NCBI RefSeq assembly: GCF_002252565.1
Contig: NZ_NPML01000018.1
Span: 303,907 to 367,906, forward strand
DNA length: 64,000 nucleotides
Origin: Petroclostridium xylanilyticum
GTDB taxonomy: Bacteria; Bacillota; Clostridia; SK-Y3
Direction of reading: 5' to 3'
Part shown: positions 41,501 through 49,724 of the stretch, one piece after another
How positions within the stretch are numbered: position 1 is the stretch's first letter
Layout of the letters: each line of letters begins with the position of its first letter
Program-made: the position numbers and the translations under genes
Notes under the pieces: generated by a model
What the model saw: the letters and a program-made list of their open reading frames with translations, nothing else
Told to the model about the DNA's origin: nothing
Database searches by the model: none

Positions 41501-42667
41501 ATCTAACAATTCATCAGCAGATGTATTCAATCCAAGAAAATTGCATATCTGCTTCCAAGGTTCTTCATAGGCGTTAAACTGCTGCCCTAATAGCAAAATT
41601 GATTTTTTATTTTCTTCACATCTTTTACTTACAACATCTGCTATTAAATGTGACTTCCCAATACCCCCTTCACCTTGAATCAATAGTATTGGATTATTAA
41701 AAAGTTCAATTTCTTTACTTTCTAGATAATCCATAAAGTTATTAATGTTATGATATGCTTGGCGAATTTTATATAGTTTATAATCATATGATGTACTATT
41801 TTTGTTAACATCTTTCTCTATATTCTTTATTTCATCAATAACTTTATTTAGTAAATTAATTATAATATTGAAATCAAAATAATCCATATTGTTAAATGGA
41901 ATCTTGTGAATAATTTCGGTAAGTTTATGAATATATTTTGATACTTTCTCTTCTTTGATGTTGTTAAGTGAAATAAGTACGTCATTCGCATTCGTAATGA
42001 ATTTCTTTTTAAATTTATTACTTCTAGCGATTCCTTCAAAAACATCGCTAATTTCAAGAGATACGTTTATCTGAGGCAAATACCTATCACCTAAATTTTT
42101 TATAGCAATTTGGTTTTGTTCCTTAAACCATTCATCCGTTAGTTTTAACAATATTTTATCACTACAAAAATCATTTCTTACTTGTTGTAATTCATCCTTT
42201 ACTTCTTTTAATTGTAATTCTATGCTTCCTTTCGTCTGAATAATAGTATATATTAAATACCTATCATCTGGATTAACTTTATTTTTTGCAAAATTTTCTA
42301 CAATGGAATAAATCATTTCAACAAAGCCCTTTGTTATATTCTTATCGGTAACTTTTGGCTTGTATCCATTTTCTTCACAATATGTAATAATGTTTTCAGT
42401 CATATTGTCTACAAATATTGCTTTTGGAAGTTTAGATATATCTGGCTGCAGTACATGTTCCATTATTTTAAATAAAACATTATAATTATTTACATAGTTA
42501 TTAAACTGACTACTAACTATAATAGTGCCATCATTCCTTCTTTCAAATTCTATTGTTTTTTGTTTCAAGGTTTCTATTAATTTTTGCAAAGACTTTCTAT
42601 CAATAAATTTTTTTAATTCTTCATACATTTTACTTGATGCTATACTTATTAAAAAATCAAATATCAT
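38543..42667 (-). CDS. Avs-like STAND NTPase, antiphage defence
   Basis: A 1374-aa protein of AVAST type. The N-terminal 320 residues are helical with no recognisable effector domain. The NTPase module follows: LLIQGEGGIGKSHL (Walker A near 326-334), ILLLGQQFNAYEEPWKQIC, and RLIIFIDAINEGGG (Walker B near 405). LLGQ-F and the PW-x-QI stretch are characteristic of Avs proteins. A long C-terminal region (about 700 aa) would be the sensor. Avs proteins recognise conserved phage proteins such as terminase or portal and then trigger cell death or growth arrest. It has no obvious operon partner, so its effector must be within the N-terminal part. Confidence 0.7.
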   Translation of the reverse strand: MIFDFLISIASSKMYEELKKFIDRKSLQKLIETLKQKTIEFERRNDGTIIVSSQFNNYVNNYNVLFKIMEHVLQPDISKLPKAIFVDNMTENIITYCEENGYKPKVTDKNITKGFVEMIYSIVENFAKNKVNPDDRYLIYTIIQTKGSIELQLKEVKDELQQVRNDFCSDKILLKLTDEWFKEQNQIAIKNLGDRYLPQINVSLEISDVFEGIARSNKFKKKFITNANDVLISLNNIKEEKVSKYIHKLTEIIHKIPFNNMDYFDFNIIINLLNKVIDEIKNIEKDVNKNSTSYDYKLYKIRQAYHNINNFMDYLESKEIELFNNPILLIQGEGGIGKSHLIADVVSKRCEENKKSILLLGQQFNAYEEPWKQICNFLGLNTSADELLDSLNIIGKNQKSRLIIFIDAINEGGGKDLWPNYLAGVIEKIKKYEYLGLVLSIRTTYLKAIIGDNEYLNDSLVKITHYGFRNVEYAAMKKFFEFYKIPQPNVPLMNPEFSNPLFLLLFCKSVENNVDFISDISISTVFDNYIKKINYNLSKKYNYYEYIPFVKSVIEEIVKYRISNNCLNNYIKIDKIIDLIIKSQKKYNIEGNVIEGLISEGILTKNISYDGEDYIYITYEKLEEHMVVSYIVDDFSIDNIRKLIKDEKIRNRQGIIEALAIQAPEKINMEIYELLADSADSYDTIMAFINSLHWRKEDSIKDKVIDYVNECVRKYKGTFEEFWNTIILLSIRPKHPFNAKRTFRTLYSIQMPDRDAIFVPLFNGIYNDDTSSISRLIDWAMLDEDKEQISDDVIECAAIMLSWFLCTPNRNFRDCCTKAIINLLTHRSNLVTNLLNMFKDIDDPYIKERLYAIAYGCAVKETNIENLKQLSLFVYDNIFNKDEVYPHILLRDYARNIIEYTIYKGVELNIDINKIKPPYKSTFPSIPADNEIKKYKYDYNSESFKDYYWSQNRILNSMKVEYSRDGKPGGYGDFGRYTFQSYFKSWKQLHPIDLMNIAIKRIFDLGYDVEKHGKYDWELERRIYSTDFESNERIGKKYQWIALHELAAQVSDNYTMVAPWSWRNREQIFCPGSFEPCIRDIDPTVIIKKDRIKPKFFINVSQIYKNFDIENELWLKDFSDVPNIAELINLPIEKNKWLLLDGFYNWTELTEIGRKKYDYPQKNFWISIKSYIVKSKEFNSIIEQLKNINFMEIELPECSEGTSLFNREYYYSTAYDFFKKDYYNGVKWREIIEPNKHNILGKVMVPVERYFREMGNDYSTEDGFGWYKPCEDIIKDLGLKYGDENSALYDYNNNLICFDTMELCNEELGFLINKESLFKFLNLNDYKIFWTVLGEKRIFSATMLDKQVYSIPTFSGVYYITDSGLDGNITEFDE

Positions 42668-43237
42668 AACATCATTTCTCCTTTTACGCTTATTTAATAA
42701 TTAATCCTTTAGTAAGAAATTAATTTTCTAAATGAGCATATAATGGTTTTGATTTATATCTTTTTAAAGATGATTCCCTGTATAATATTATATTGTAGGA
42801 TACTAATGCAGCCATCATAGTTCATCTGTTCTAGTTCTAAAGTTAGGTGGTTCATTTTGATATCATATCCATAAACTTGATATACGCATTATACAAAACT
42901 AGTGTTCTCACTTCAATTGTATTCCTATTGTATGCCTCGTTAGGTTCCACTTCATTATTTTCCATTAACTCCATTAAATAAACTTGTTCCGTTAGTATAG
43001 GGTTAAGGGGTTAGGGTTAAGAGGTCAGGTTCAGGAGCAAGGATAGCCATCCCTTTAATAAACAAATCCTTCATAATCCACTTATCATACAAATTACGAA
43101 GAATTTTTCTATTTCCTCTATCTACCCATAATAATTGCAATATTGTATACTGATTTAGTTTAGAAAAAGTATTCTTAAGATAGTCTGTAAGAACAGTAAA
43201 TACCCCCATTGCTTTACCTTACCTTTCTCATAAGTAT
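42668..43237. other. 570-bp gap with left-end-like repeat copy R1
   Basis: It holds R1 (annotated separately). A 68-codon minus-strand frame (43003-43209) overlaps R1, so I do not call it a gene, though its first 20 codons have a fair ribosome binding site. Confidence 0.4.
42975..43117. repeat. Dispersed repeat R1 (iteron + G-rich + degenerate hairpin)
   Basis: TAAATAAACTTGTTCCGTTA followed by GTATAGGGTTAAGGGG and, after 60 bp, AATCCTTCATAATCC. It aligns along its length to R2 at 46448-46580, with small indels. Confidence 0.65.
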
Positions 43238-44119
43238 TTAATTACCTTCTATATTAATGCTATTCTCTATATTTTCTAATCTTTTTAACAAACTTTCATA
43301 ATTTGTCTTATATAATTCTAATTCATTTGATAATCTGTTAATCTCTTCTTGCAACTTTTCATTATCTAAATTATTAATGTTATTACTAATTTGTTCTAAT
43401 GTCTTATTCATAATATCTAATTTGCCTTGAATATCTTTTAATTCAACTTGATTTTCTATTTTTACTGTTGTAGCAGCATCAGAAGTTTTAAAATAGCCCC
43501 CAATACCTGTAATAAATCCAATTGTACTAACAATCAAAGCCAGCGCCAAGATATATCTTGCTGCTTTTAAAATATCAGCGGTATTGTCTCCAATATTTTG
43601 ATTATATATTGCAGAATTTAATAGTTTCTTTGATATAACCTTTTTATCGAAATTATCCTTAGGAATATCTGATTTGAAGTCAAATACATCTGGTATAAAA
43701 AATGACTTCCTTCCTTTTACATTAACACACCTAAAGGAAATCAACATTGATAACACTAACAACACCATTGATATTGCTAATATTAATTTTGTAAGGATAA
43801 TTGAAGTATTTATAAATGCGAAAGATATAAATGCAAAGAGAGCCGAAACATAAGACAATAACTTTATCGCTTTTTCTTCTAATTTATCAATTCTCTCGTT
43901 AGCATCATTATAAAATTCTCTGCAAACACTATATACCATATCAGTATCTTTAGATGTAAAGTCAGGTAATTCTTCATTAGGTTCTTTAGGTGTCTCATGA
44001 AAAGATATCGAATGTATAAACAGGAAACTAAAATCATCTACTAACTTCTTAACCTTTTTCAAATTAAACTTCTCTTTTTCTATCAAAGGACATAAATATT
44101 TATCTTGCCAATTATCCAT
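43238..44119 (-). CDS. Membrane protein of the graspetide locus, three TM segments and C-terminal coiled coil
   Basis: ATG 44119 (MDNWQDKYLCPLIEKEK) follows GGGGGG, so the protein is 293 aa. Hydrophobic segments: LLSYVSALFAFISFAFI and LAISMVLLVLSMLISF (two in tandem), then ILALALIVSTIGFITGI, and finally a coiled coil rich in asparagine, leucine and glutamate (LDIMNKTLEQISNNINNLDN). It starts 16 bp after the ATP-grasp gene. It is not a known transporter. It may anchor, export or confer immunity to the peptide. I do not recognise the family; the layout resembles SLATT-type membrane effectors only loosely. Confidence 0.65.
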   Translation of the reverse strand: MDNWQDKYLCPLIEKEKFNLKKVKKLVDDFSFLFIHSISFHETPKEPNEELPDFTSKDTDMVYSVCREFYNDANERIDKLEEKAIKLLSYVSALFAFISFAFINTSIILTKLILAISMVLLVLSMLISFRCVNVKGRKSFFIPDVFDFKSDIPKDNFDKKVISKKLLNSAIYNQNIGDNTADILKAARYILALALIVSTIGFITGIGGYFKTSDAATTVKIENQVELKDIQGKLDIMNKTLEQISNNINNLDNEKLQEEINRLSNELELYKTNYESLLKRLENIENSINIEGN

Positions 44120-44135
44120 TATCTCAGCCCCCCTT

Positions 44136-45077
44136 TTAGTGCAGTAATTCACTAATAATTGCATCGCTAATTGGCAAGTTAAGTTCCCGTTCCAACCATA
44201 CCCATTCTCCAGCAGGGTTAGTTTCAAGAAAATAATATTCTCCTTCATGAGTTAATATAAAGTCGAATGCCGAATACACTAAATCTAATTTTTTATGCAT
44301 TTCAAAAATTAAAGCCTGTAAATCATCAGGTAATTTATGTTCTTTGTAATCTTTTAATAGATTGGGTTTTCTCCAATCAGTTTTGTCTATATCATTAGTT
44401 TCTATTTCGACTGAAAATATTTGTTTGCCAATAACAGTTACTCTAATATCACGATATTTCTTTATTTTATTTTGTATAAGAACAGGAGATTCGAAAATTG
44501 CATCCTGTTCCAACCAGTCAGTATCTTTAATTTCAGAAGTATAAATTGAGTATGCTCCATTCTTTGTAATCTGTAATCCGTGACAAATTGGTTTAATAAT
44601 GCAGTTGCTATTATTTTTTTTAAAATTTGTTATCTGCTTAGGGTCATTTGATAAAATGGTATTGGGTATCTTAAATCCTACTTCCTTGGCTACAGATAAC
44701 TGATATATTTTTCTTTCCGCTTTATATGTAGAGAATAATGGATTAATCCATTTACAATTTAATGCCAAATACAGGCCTTCTAAAAAATCCCTTCTTTCTC
44801 CATTGATAAAATTAGTGTCATCTAAGTTTTGACAATTAGGAAATATTGTAGGAGCCCTTCTAAAGTAAACTGAATGTAGGTCCCTAAAGTTATACTTATA
44901 ATCGTTATATTTCACACTAATATCATCAGTAAAATCAAAGGTTATGCTGTATTCTACAATATCTTCTGAGTTTAATCTCAAATATGGTATTTTTCTATCC
45001 TTAAAATTATATATCAAATAATCTATTGCTAAATCATCTTTATTCGTTACAAATAACACTTTAGGGTATATTAACAT
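44136..45077 (-). CDS. ATP-grasp ligase for graspetide maturation (MvdC/MvdD, RimK-like)
   Basis: A 313-aa ATP-grasp enzyme. The N-terminal pre-ATP-grasp domain (VLFVTNKDDLAIDYLIYNF, then DLHSVYFRRAP) is the pattern of microviridin/graspetide ligases, and the catalytic part has CIIKPICHG, VLIQNKI, RDIRVTVIG and EYYFLETNPAGEW. In such enzymes ATP is used to form ester or amide links between side chains of Ser/Thr/Lys and Asp/Glu in the precursor. It overlaps the precursor stop by one base (TAATG), so the two are translationally coupled. Confidence 0.85.
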   Translation of the reverse strand: MLIYPKVLFVTNKDDLAIDYLIYNFKDRKIPYLRLNSEDIVEYSITFDFTDDISVKYNDYKYNFRDLHSVYFRRAPTIFPNCQNLDDTNFINGERRDFLEGLYLALNCKWINPLFSTYKAERKIYQLSVAKEVGFKIPNTILSNDPKQITNFKKNNSNCIIKPICHGLQITKNGAYSIYTSEIKDTDWLEQDAIFESPVLIQNKIKKYRDIRVTVIGKQIFSVEIETNDIDKTDWRKPNLLKDYKEHKLPDDLQALIFEMHKKLDLVYSAFDFILTHEGEYYFLETNPAGEWVWLERELNLPISDAIISELLH

Positions 45078-45556
45078 TATGATTTTTCACTCCTGTCTAT
45101 AGACTCCCTAGTAAAAGTGGTTATAGTTTGAAAAAGCAAATTATCACTGCTACCTGACCTTTCCGTCCTATCTATTCCTTCTCTCGTCCTTGTTATTAAT
45201 GTTTCACCAAATGCATTCATTTCATTTTCTTGCATATTTTCATCGTATCCGTAGGCTTTCTCCGACCTGTCTATTCCTTCCCTAGTCTCAGTAATTAAAG
45301 TTTTATCAGCGAAGGAGAGATTGTTTTCAATGCCTCTTGACCTTTCTGACCTATCAATACCTTCCCGTGTCTTTGTAATCAATGTTTCTGTTCTCCCACT
45401 AAGACTTGATGATTCAATATATTTTCTAATTAACGGCTCTCCTGATTCATCAACCCATAACCCTGATACAAAGTCATAACTTTTATTGGATGACTCAGCA
45501 GTTTCATTACAGCCACATTCAATCCTATATTTTAACAACGGACTTTTTTGGTTCAT
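45077..45556 (-). CDS. Graspetide (omega-ester RiPP) precursor with four core repeats
   Basis: A 159-aa protein. The first 55 residues serve as leader (MNQKSPLLKYRIECGCNETA ...). After that come four repeats with consensus T-L-I-T-x-T-R-E-G-I-D-R-S/T-E: TLITKTREGIDRSERS, TLITETREGIDRSEK, TLITRTREGIDRTERS and TITTFTRESIDRSEKS. Each has three Thr/Ser acceptors and three acid donors (E, D, E), as needed for side-chain ring formation. Spacers are variable and polar. Directly followed by the ATP-grasp gene. Leader and core roles are inferred from the graspetide family. Confidence 0.82.
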   Translation of the reverse strand: MNQKSPLLKYRIECGCNETAESSNKSYDFVSGLWVDESGEPLIRKYIESSSLSGRTETLITKTREGIDRSERSRGIENNLSFADKTLITETREGIDRSEKAYGYDENMQENEMNAFGETLITRTREGIDRTERSGSSDNLLFQTITTFTRESIDRSEKS

Positions 45557-45917
45557 GTTTTAACTTCCTTTCTATAAATAATTTTTATATTATATATTTC
45601 GTCAAAAACATACAACTTCCTTTATGTTACATGTCAAAATGTGAATATTGTAAATACTTCACTATATAAAAAAGGCTGAACGTTTATGAAAATAGGCGTC
45701 CAGCCTTTAGCAAAAATATTTATTCTGACTCAATTAAATTCTCCAATCTATTTCTATATTTCCCTCATGTTCCTTCCGAATTCCAGCCGTTCTCCATCCT
45801 TTTACTCTTATCTCTTTTCTTAACTCCTAAACGCCCCACGTTTTCCGCCTAATCCTGAAAATATAACATTTCCTTCTCTAAAATATTTTAAAAAAACTTG
45901 TTATTAAATAATATAGT
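45557..45917. other. 360-bp gap with a terminator
   Basis: Upstream of the precursor gene, so it should hold the promoter of the graspetide operon; no strong consensus was found. A terminator lies at 45666-45711. Confidence 0.4.
45666..45711 (-). terminator. Terminator of the 70-aa gene
   Basis: AAAGGCTGGACGCC/AACGTTCAGCCTTT-type arms around ATTTTCATAA; on the minus strand ended by TTTTTTATATAG. Confidence 0.75.
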
Positions 45918-46130
45918 TTATCCTTTATGACATAGTGGACAACAAGTTGCGCATCCATCAGCGTCACTGTAAATTTCTTTTGCTTTCTCTACAGCACCCA
46001 CACAATTAGCAAAATAACCTAGATATGTTTTGTTTGAAATATTCAGTTCATTCGCATGTTCCTCAGTATGTACTTCATGATGTAAACCAGGATTTCTGGT
46101 TTGGTCGTTATTAACATAGTAGTATGGCAT
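45918..46130 (-). CDS. Small cysteine-containing protein
   Basis: A 70-aa protein (MPYYYVNNDQTRNPGLHHEV) with LGYFANCVGAVEKAKEIYSD and a final CATCCPLCHKG. The pattern HEVH...LGxFxxCxxAVxxAKxxYxxADGCxxC recurs in a widespread small bacterial family of unknown function. It probably binds zinc through the C-terminal cysteines. GGAGG precedes the ATG. Confidence 0.65.
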   Translation of the reverse strand: MPYYYVNNDQTRNPGLHHEVHTEEHANELNISNKTYLGYFANCVGAVEKAKEIYSDADGCATCCPLCHKG

Positions 46131-46396
46131 TATTCTGCCTCCTTTCTAAAAATAATAGTAGTTGATATATTCATATGAAGCAAACGAAGTGAGTCTATAT
46201 ATAAGTCATTAAGAATGTATATCCTACTATAGATTGTATATTAAAAGTATAAATTTGTCAATAAATCCACAATTTTATTTCTTCTTGCCTAAATTTCTTC
46301 CGTACTTTCGACCATAACCTATATATTCCCATGTCAGATATCAATAATGTTTTCTTTACCCTTATTCCTTTCCCCTTACCCCTTAATCCTGCCTTC

Positions 46397-46467
46397 TGTG
46401 TAAACATCAAATAAACTCTTTCCCTTGCAAATAAAGTCGTTCCGTTGCAAAAAAACTTGTTCCGTGA
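46397..46467. repeat. Candidate transposon left end: TGTGTAAAC plus three 20-bp iterons
   Basis: TGTGTAAACAT at 46397, then units at 46408 (CAAATAAACTCTTTCCCTTG), 46428 (CAAATAAAGTCGTTCCGTTG) and 46448 (CAAAAAAACTTGTTCCGTGA). It matches in inverted orientation the array at 49725-49787. This arrangement is that of TnsB-binding sites at Tn7-like ends; the assignment is inference. Confidence 0.6.
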
Positions 46468-46580
46468 GTATAGGGTTAAGGGGCAAGGTGCAAGGGTCAA
46501 GGATACCCTTCCATAAAAACAATCAATCCTTCATAATCCTTTTATCATGCGGATTACGAAGGATTTTATTTTTTCCCTTA
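46448..46580. repeat. Dispersed repeat R2 with hairpin
   Basis: Homologous to R1 at 42975. After GTATAGGGTTAAGGGG it contains a 15-bp arm hairpin (46525-46539 and 46551-46565; ATCCTTCATAATCC against GGATTACGAAGGAT, one mismatch). Confidence 0.7.
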
Positions 46581-46714
46581 TTCCTTTCCCCTTACCCCTT
46601 CTCCCCCTATTTCGGAACATCTTTATTTTCATCCATTTTATCCCATCCATCAACCATGCGGGTTTGCGGGGATGAGATTAGAATGCGTTTATTTTATATT
46701 CACACAGATATTTT

Positions 46715-47428
46715 TCAGTCTGAATAAATATCTACTATCATATCTGTTATTTCTCTCATGCTTTTTATTTCTATACAGTCTATATTGCTATTAACAGATT
46801 TATTTTTTCTGTTATACCAAATTGGAAACATTCCAGCATTTTTAGCCCCTTCAACATCATGTTTATAACTATCCCCGATAAACCAAATATCCTCTGGCTT
46901 AAAACCTAATTTTCGTCTTGCTAAATCAAATATAATTTTGTTTGGTTTGCGTAAACAGTAATCACAACTCGATATTATGAATTCGAAATTCGGATGAAGT
47001 CCATGTTGTTCAAGTTCAAACTTTAAATTATCTGCAGTAAATGATGAATTACTTAATACACCATATTTTATTTTTAATCTGTCTAATTCATGAAATAAGT
47101 CTTGTATTCCTTCACTTGGCGAACTCTTATATGAATATTTAACAAAAATCTTTTCTATTTCATTAATATCTTTTTTAAACTTAATATCAACGTATTCAAA
47201 TAATAACTTTTCAAAACTCATGAAACTAATTTCCAAATTAGTTTTATCACGCTTATCAAAAGTTTCCTTTGTCAATTCTTTTGCTAACTCTTGAATTTGT
47301 TCCGCAGTTATTTTATGTGGATTATCTGAAACTTCTAATATTCTTTTAATTCCTTCAATTGGATTATTATGATAATATTCTAAAACTGTATCTCCCAAAT
47401 CAAATAGTATCCCTAAAGGTTTATTCAT
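46715..47428 (-). CDS. HAD-superfamily hydrolase
   Basis: A 237-aa enzyme with the four HAD motifs: I LFDLGDTV (nucleophile D; the general acid two residues on is D), II GVLSNSS, III K in RKPNKIIF, and IV FIGDSYKHDVEGAKNAGM. A helical cap lies between I and II. Likely a phosphatase of a small metabolite; substrate unknown. It sits inside the span framed by the candidate Tn7-like ends, so it may be cargo. Confidence 0.88.
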   Translation of the reverse strand: MNKPLGILFDLGDTVLEYYHNNPIEGIKRILEVSDNPHKITAEQIQELAKELTKETFDKRDKTNLEISFMSFEKLLFEYVDIKFKKDINEIEKIFVKYSYKSSPSEGIQDLFHELDRLKIKYGVLSNSSFTADNLKFELEQHGLHPNFEFIISSCDYCLRKPNKIIFDLARRKLGFKPEDIWFIGDSYKHDVEGAKNAGMFPIWYNRKNKSVNSNIDCIEIKSMREITDMIVDIYSD

Positions 47429-47550
47429 AAAACACCTCTTACTATTAATAATGAAGATTTAATTATTAATACCCAATATCATACAACTGTGTTTTCTATT
47501 TTTCGATTATATCATATGCATTTTAATAAATCATCCAAATATTACAATTC

Positions 47551-48559
47551 TTATAAACCCATATCCTCCAACACTCTTTTAATCTCCTCCACCACCTGCT
47601 TTCTATATTTGTTCCCTACTCCTACCATATCCACAATTGTATAAACCCCAAAATCTTTTCCTTCTTCCTTCAACTTCCTGACTGCCCACTGTATCCGTCT
47701 CTTGTGCAAATCTACAGGTATCTCTATAACGGAATTAATGAATGCCTTAGTCAATGATAATTTATCCAGTTGAAGGTCAAAACTTTTAAGTCCTGACATG
47801 GTTTTAATTAATCGCAGGCTGATTCTCTGAGGCTTTTCATCACTTTCTAGAATCTTTTGAACAGTTTGCCTTACACATTTAAGGATTACTTTATCCCTTG
47901 CTTCCCAATCAACATTGCTGTAAGCCTGAACATATTTCTTTGCAGGGGTGTTTTTCTCCCACCACTCCCTGTCATTTTTGCATAGCCAGACACAGGTGTA
48001 TTTGGCCAGCCGCCACAACTCAAGCCTGCCTTTATCTGGATTTTCCCTGACTATCTGAAGCCATTTTTCCCTGTTAAACCGTCTCTTGATTTCAAACTCC
48101 GCAGAACTGATGCCTTTTTGCTTTGCTACCTTTCCGTTTTTCCCCTGCTCTTTTTTAAAAGCGTACCTTTTCACAGTTTTAATATCCGCATTAAGTTTCG
48201 CTGCAACTTCCTGAATGCTCACGCCGCTATCAAGCAATTCCCGAACCTTAGCCTCTCACAAAGGCCTATGCTTTGCAACCCTGACAAACCTGCGCTGCCC
48301 CTTACCCCTTTCACCTTGCTCCTTTGTCACTGTTTCCATATACTCAAACCCGCAGGAACAGGAGAAAAATCCATTCACATTTTTATTCCTGCGGCGGTAC
48401 TTTATCAACAGGTTTTCCACTATAGGCTCAAGAAAGTGGTCGGCGGCAGGATTTAGGCAAACCCAGGGTCCTTCTCCGAAAGGTCTGTAATTTAACTCTT
48501 TTATAAAAAGTTCATCTGCTCCTATACCTAAAAACCTTGCCAGTACCAGACAATAACTT
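47551..48559 (-). pseudogene. tnsD: Truncated, nonsense-broken tnsD/tniQ-family transposition gene
   Basis: Reading the minus strand from 48559, an open frame runs FLGIGADELFIKEL, FGEGPWVCLNPAADH, then FFSCSCGFEY and RRFVRVAKHRPL, meets TGA at 48256-48258, and continues (EAKVRELLDSGVSIQEVAAK) for 228 codons from TTG 48237. The zinc-finger C...H...C-x-C-G-F block is that of TnsD/TniQ target-selection proteins, and the C-terminal part resembles the TnsD C-terminal domain (WLQIVRENPDKGRLELWRL). TGA probably replaces TGG (Trp). The N-terminal half is missing: the frame ends exactly where the first ~230-bp repeat begins. Confidence 0.75.
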
Positions 48560-49300
48560 TATTTTCATTTTAATAGGACTTTCCTTTCTAGTAAAAATAT
48601 TTTTTGTTTCTAAATTATAATCTATATGACTTTTGAAACAGAAAAAACAGGGCATGTTCTATAGAAAATGCAAATAAATCCCTTACATGAACTCCCTACA
48701 ATTACCAATCATCTTATACCTTAAACCCATATCAAATCTCGTATTTCCAATGTTTGTCCTTGTTCCTTATACCTTTCAATACCACAACTTTATTTTTATT
48801 TTAATAGAACTTTAACATCCGTAAAAATACCTTTTCTTTTTCTAGAATTTCTTCTTCATCATTTCTGAAACAGAAAAAATATGCCAAGTTATTATAAAAA
48901 ATAAATAATGTCCTAATTCCTTTTCCCTTTTATCCCCATTTCCCTTGTATTTTATATACTTTATCCCCATTCTTGCATCAAGAAATGTGAATAAAATCTT
49001 AATATAAGGACTTTATTTTCATTTTGATAGAACTTTACCGCTTATGAAACAACTTTTCTGTTTCTAAGAATTTTTATCCATATGATTTTTGGAAACAGAA
49101 AAAAAGCCCTATGTTATATCTAAAAAGTAAATAATGTCCTTTCATAAAATTCCTTTATTTCCCTTTTCCCTTAAAGCCTAAAAATACATGAAAGCCAATA
49201 TTCTCAATACTTTCCTTTATCCTTTATCCCTTTAGATAATACTACTTTATTTTATTTTTGAAACAACTAATTAAGCCCTATTTTAAGCCTAAAATATTTC
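48556..49300. repeat. Tandem array of about 230-bp diverged repeats
   Basis: The motif ACTTTATTTTCATTTTRATAG recurs at 48556, 48787, 49010 and, shorter, 49244 (spacings 231, 223, 234). Each of the first three units also has GTTTCTA...GAAACAGAAAAA as a hairpin about 40 bp on, and an AAATAAA-TCC-type motif near its end. No coding potential. Confidence 0.7.
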
Positions 49301-49724
49301 CTATTTTCCTTACCCCTTTTTCCTTAATCCTAACTATATGTAATCAAAACAAACTCCTATCAAAAATCAAATAAACTCCTTTCACAAATTCCCCTCAAAC
49401 CCTTGATACTACTTACTTGTTATTCTCTTCCAATTTCCCATTTAATTCCTATTCACTTATTCCTTACTTCCTAAAGTCCTTTCATTCCTCAATTTTTGGG
49501 GCAAAAAATGAAAATAAAGTGCTTTTAGGATTGAGGGTTAAGGGGGAAGGATTAAGGAGAATATTATCCATTTCTCCTCTCCATTTTCTTTTCCATTCAA
49601 TCTCTCAATTCCTTTATTTTACTGGGCTTGAGCCTTATTCCTTGTTCCTTATACCTATCAATCTTCTAAACAAAAAACCATAGTTCCAAGGTAATCCTCA
49701 TACCTTTTCCCTATGGTCTCCTGA
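49301..49724. other. Non-coding stretch between the repeat array and the right end
   Basis: Contains plus-oriented iteron-like motifs (AAACAAACTCCTATC near 49349 and CAAATAAACTCCTTTC near 49367), a further AAAATGAAAATAAAG followed by GAGGGTTAAGGGGG near 49505, and pyrimidine-rich runs. No gene. Confidence 0.5.

Larger units (their letters stand above)
46131..46714. other. 580-bp gap with candidate Tn7-like left end
   Basis: It holds the iteron array at 46397-46467, repeat copy R2 with a hairpin, and pyrimidine-rich stretches on either side (near 46355 and 46578). An 80-codon minus-strand frame across R2 is not called. Confidence 0.5.

Noticed and set aside
43003-43209. 68-aa minus-strand gene
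   Set aside because: Most of the frame lies in repeat R1, whose second copy is not open in the same way, so it is probably chance.
44136-45077. RimK-type ribosomal protein modification enzyme
   Set aside because: The fold is related, but the coupled repeat-containing precursor gene makes a graspetide ligase far more likely.
46408-46467. CRISPR or replication iterons at 46408
   Set aside because: Units are contiguous without spacers and have an inverted counterpart at 49725-49787, which fits transposon ends better. Replication use cannot be excluded.
46258-46500. 80-aa minus-strand gene across the left-end array
   Set aside because: The frame reads through iterons and low-complexity tracts and has no ribosome binding site.
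48556-49300. CRISPR array
   Set aside because: The repeats are about 230 bp, diverged, and lack 24-40-bp repeats with unique spacers. No cas genes in the window.
49417-49683. 88-aa plus-strand gene
   Set aside because: Low-complexity frame over pyrimidine-rich tracts in the transposon-end debris; no start signal.
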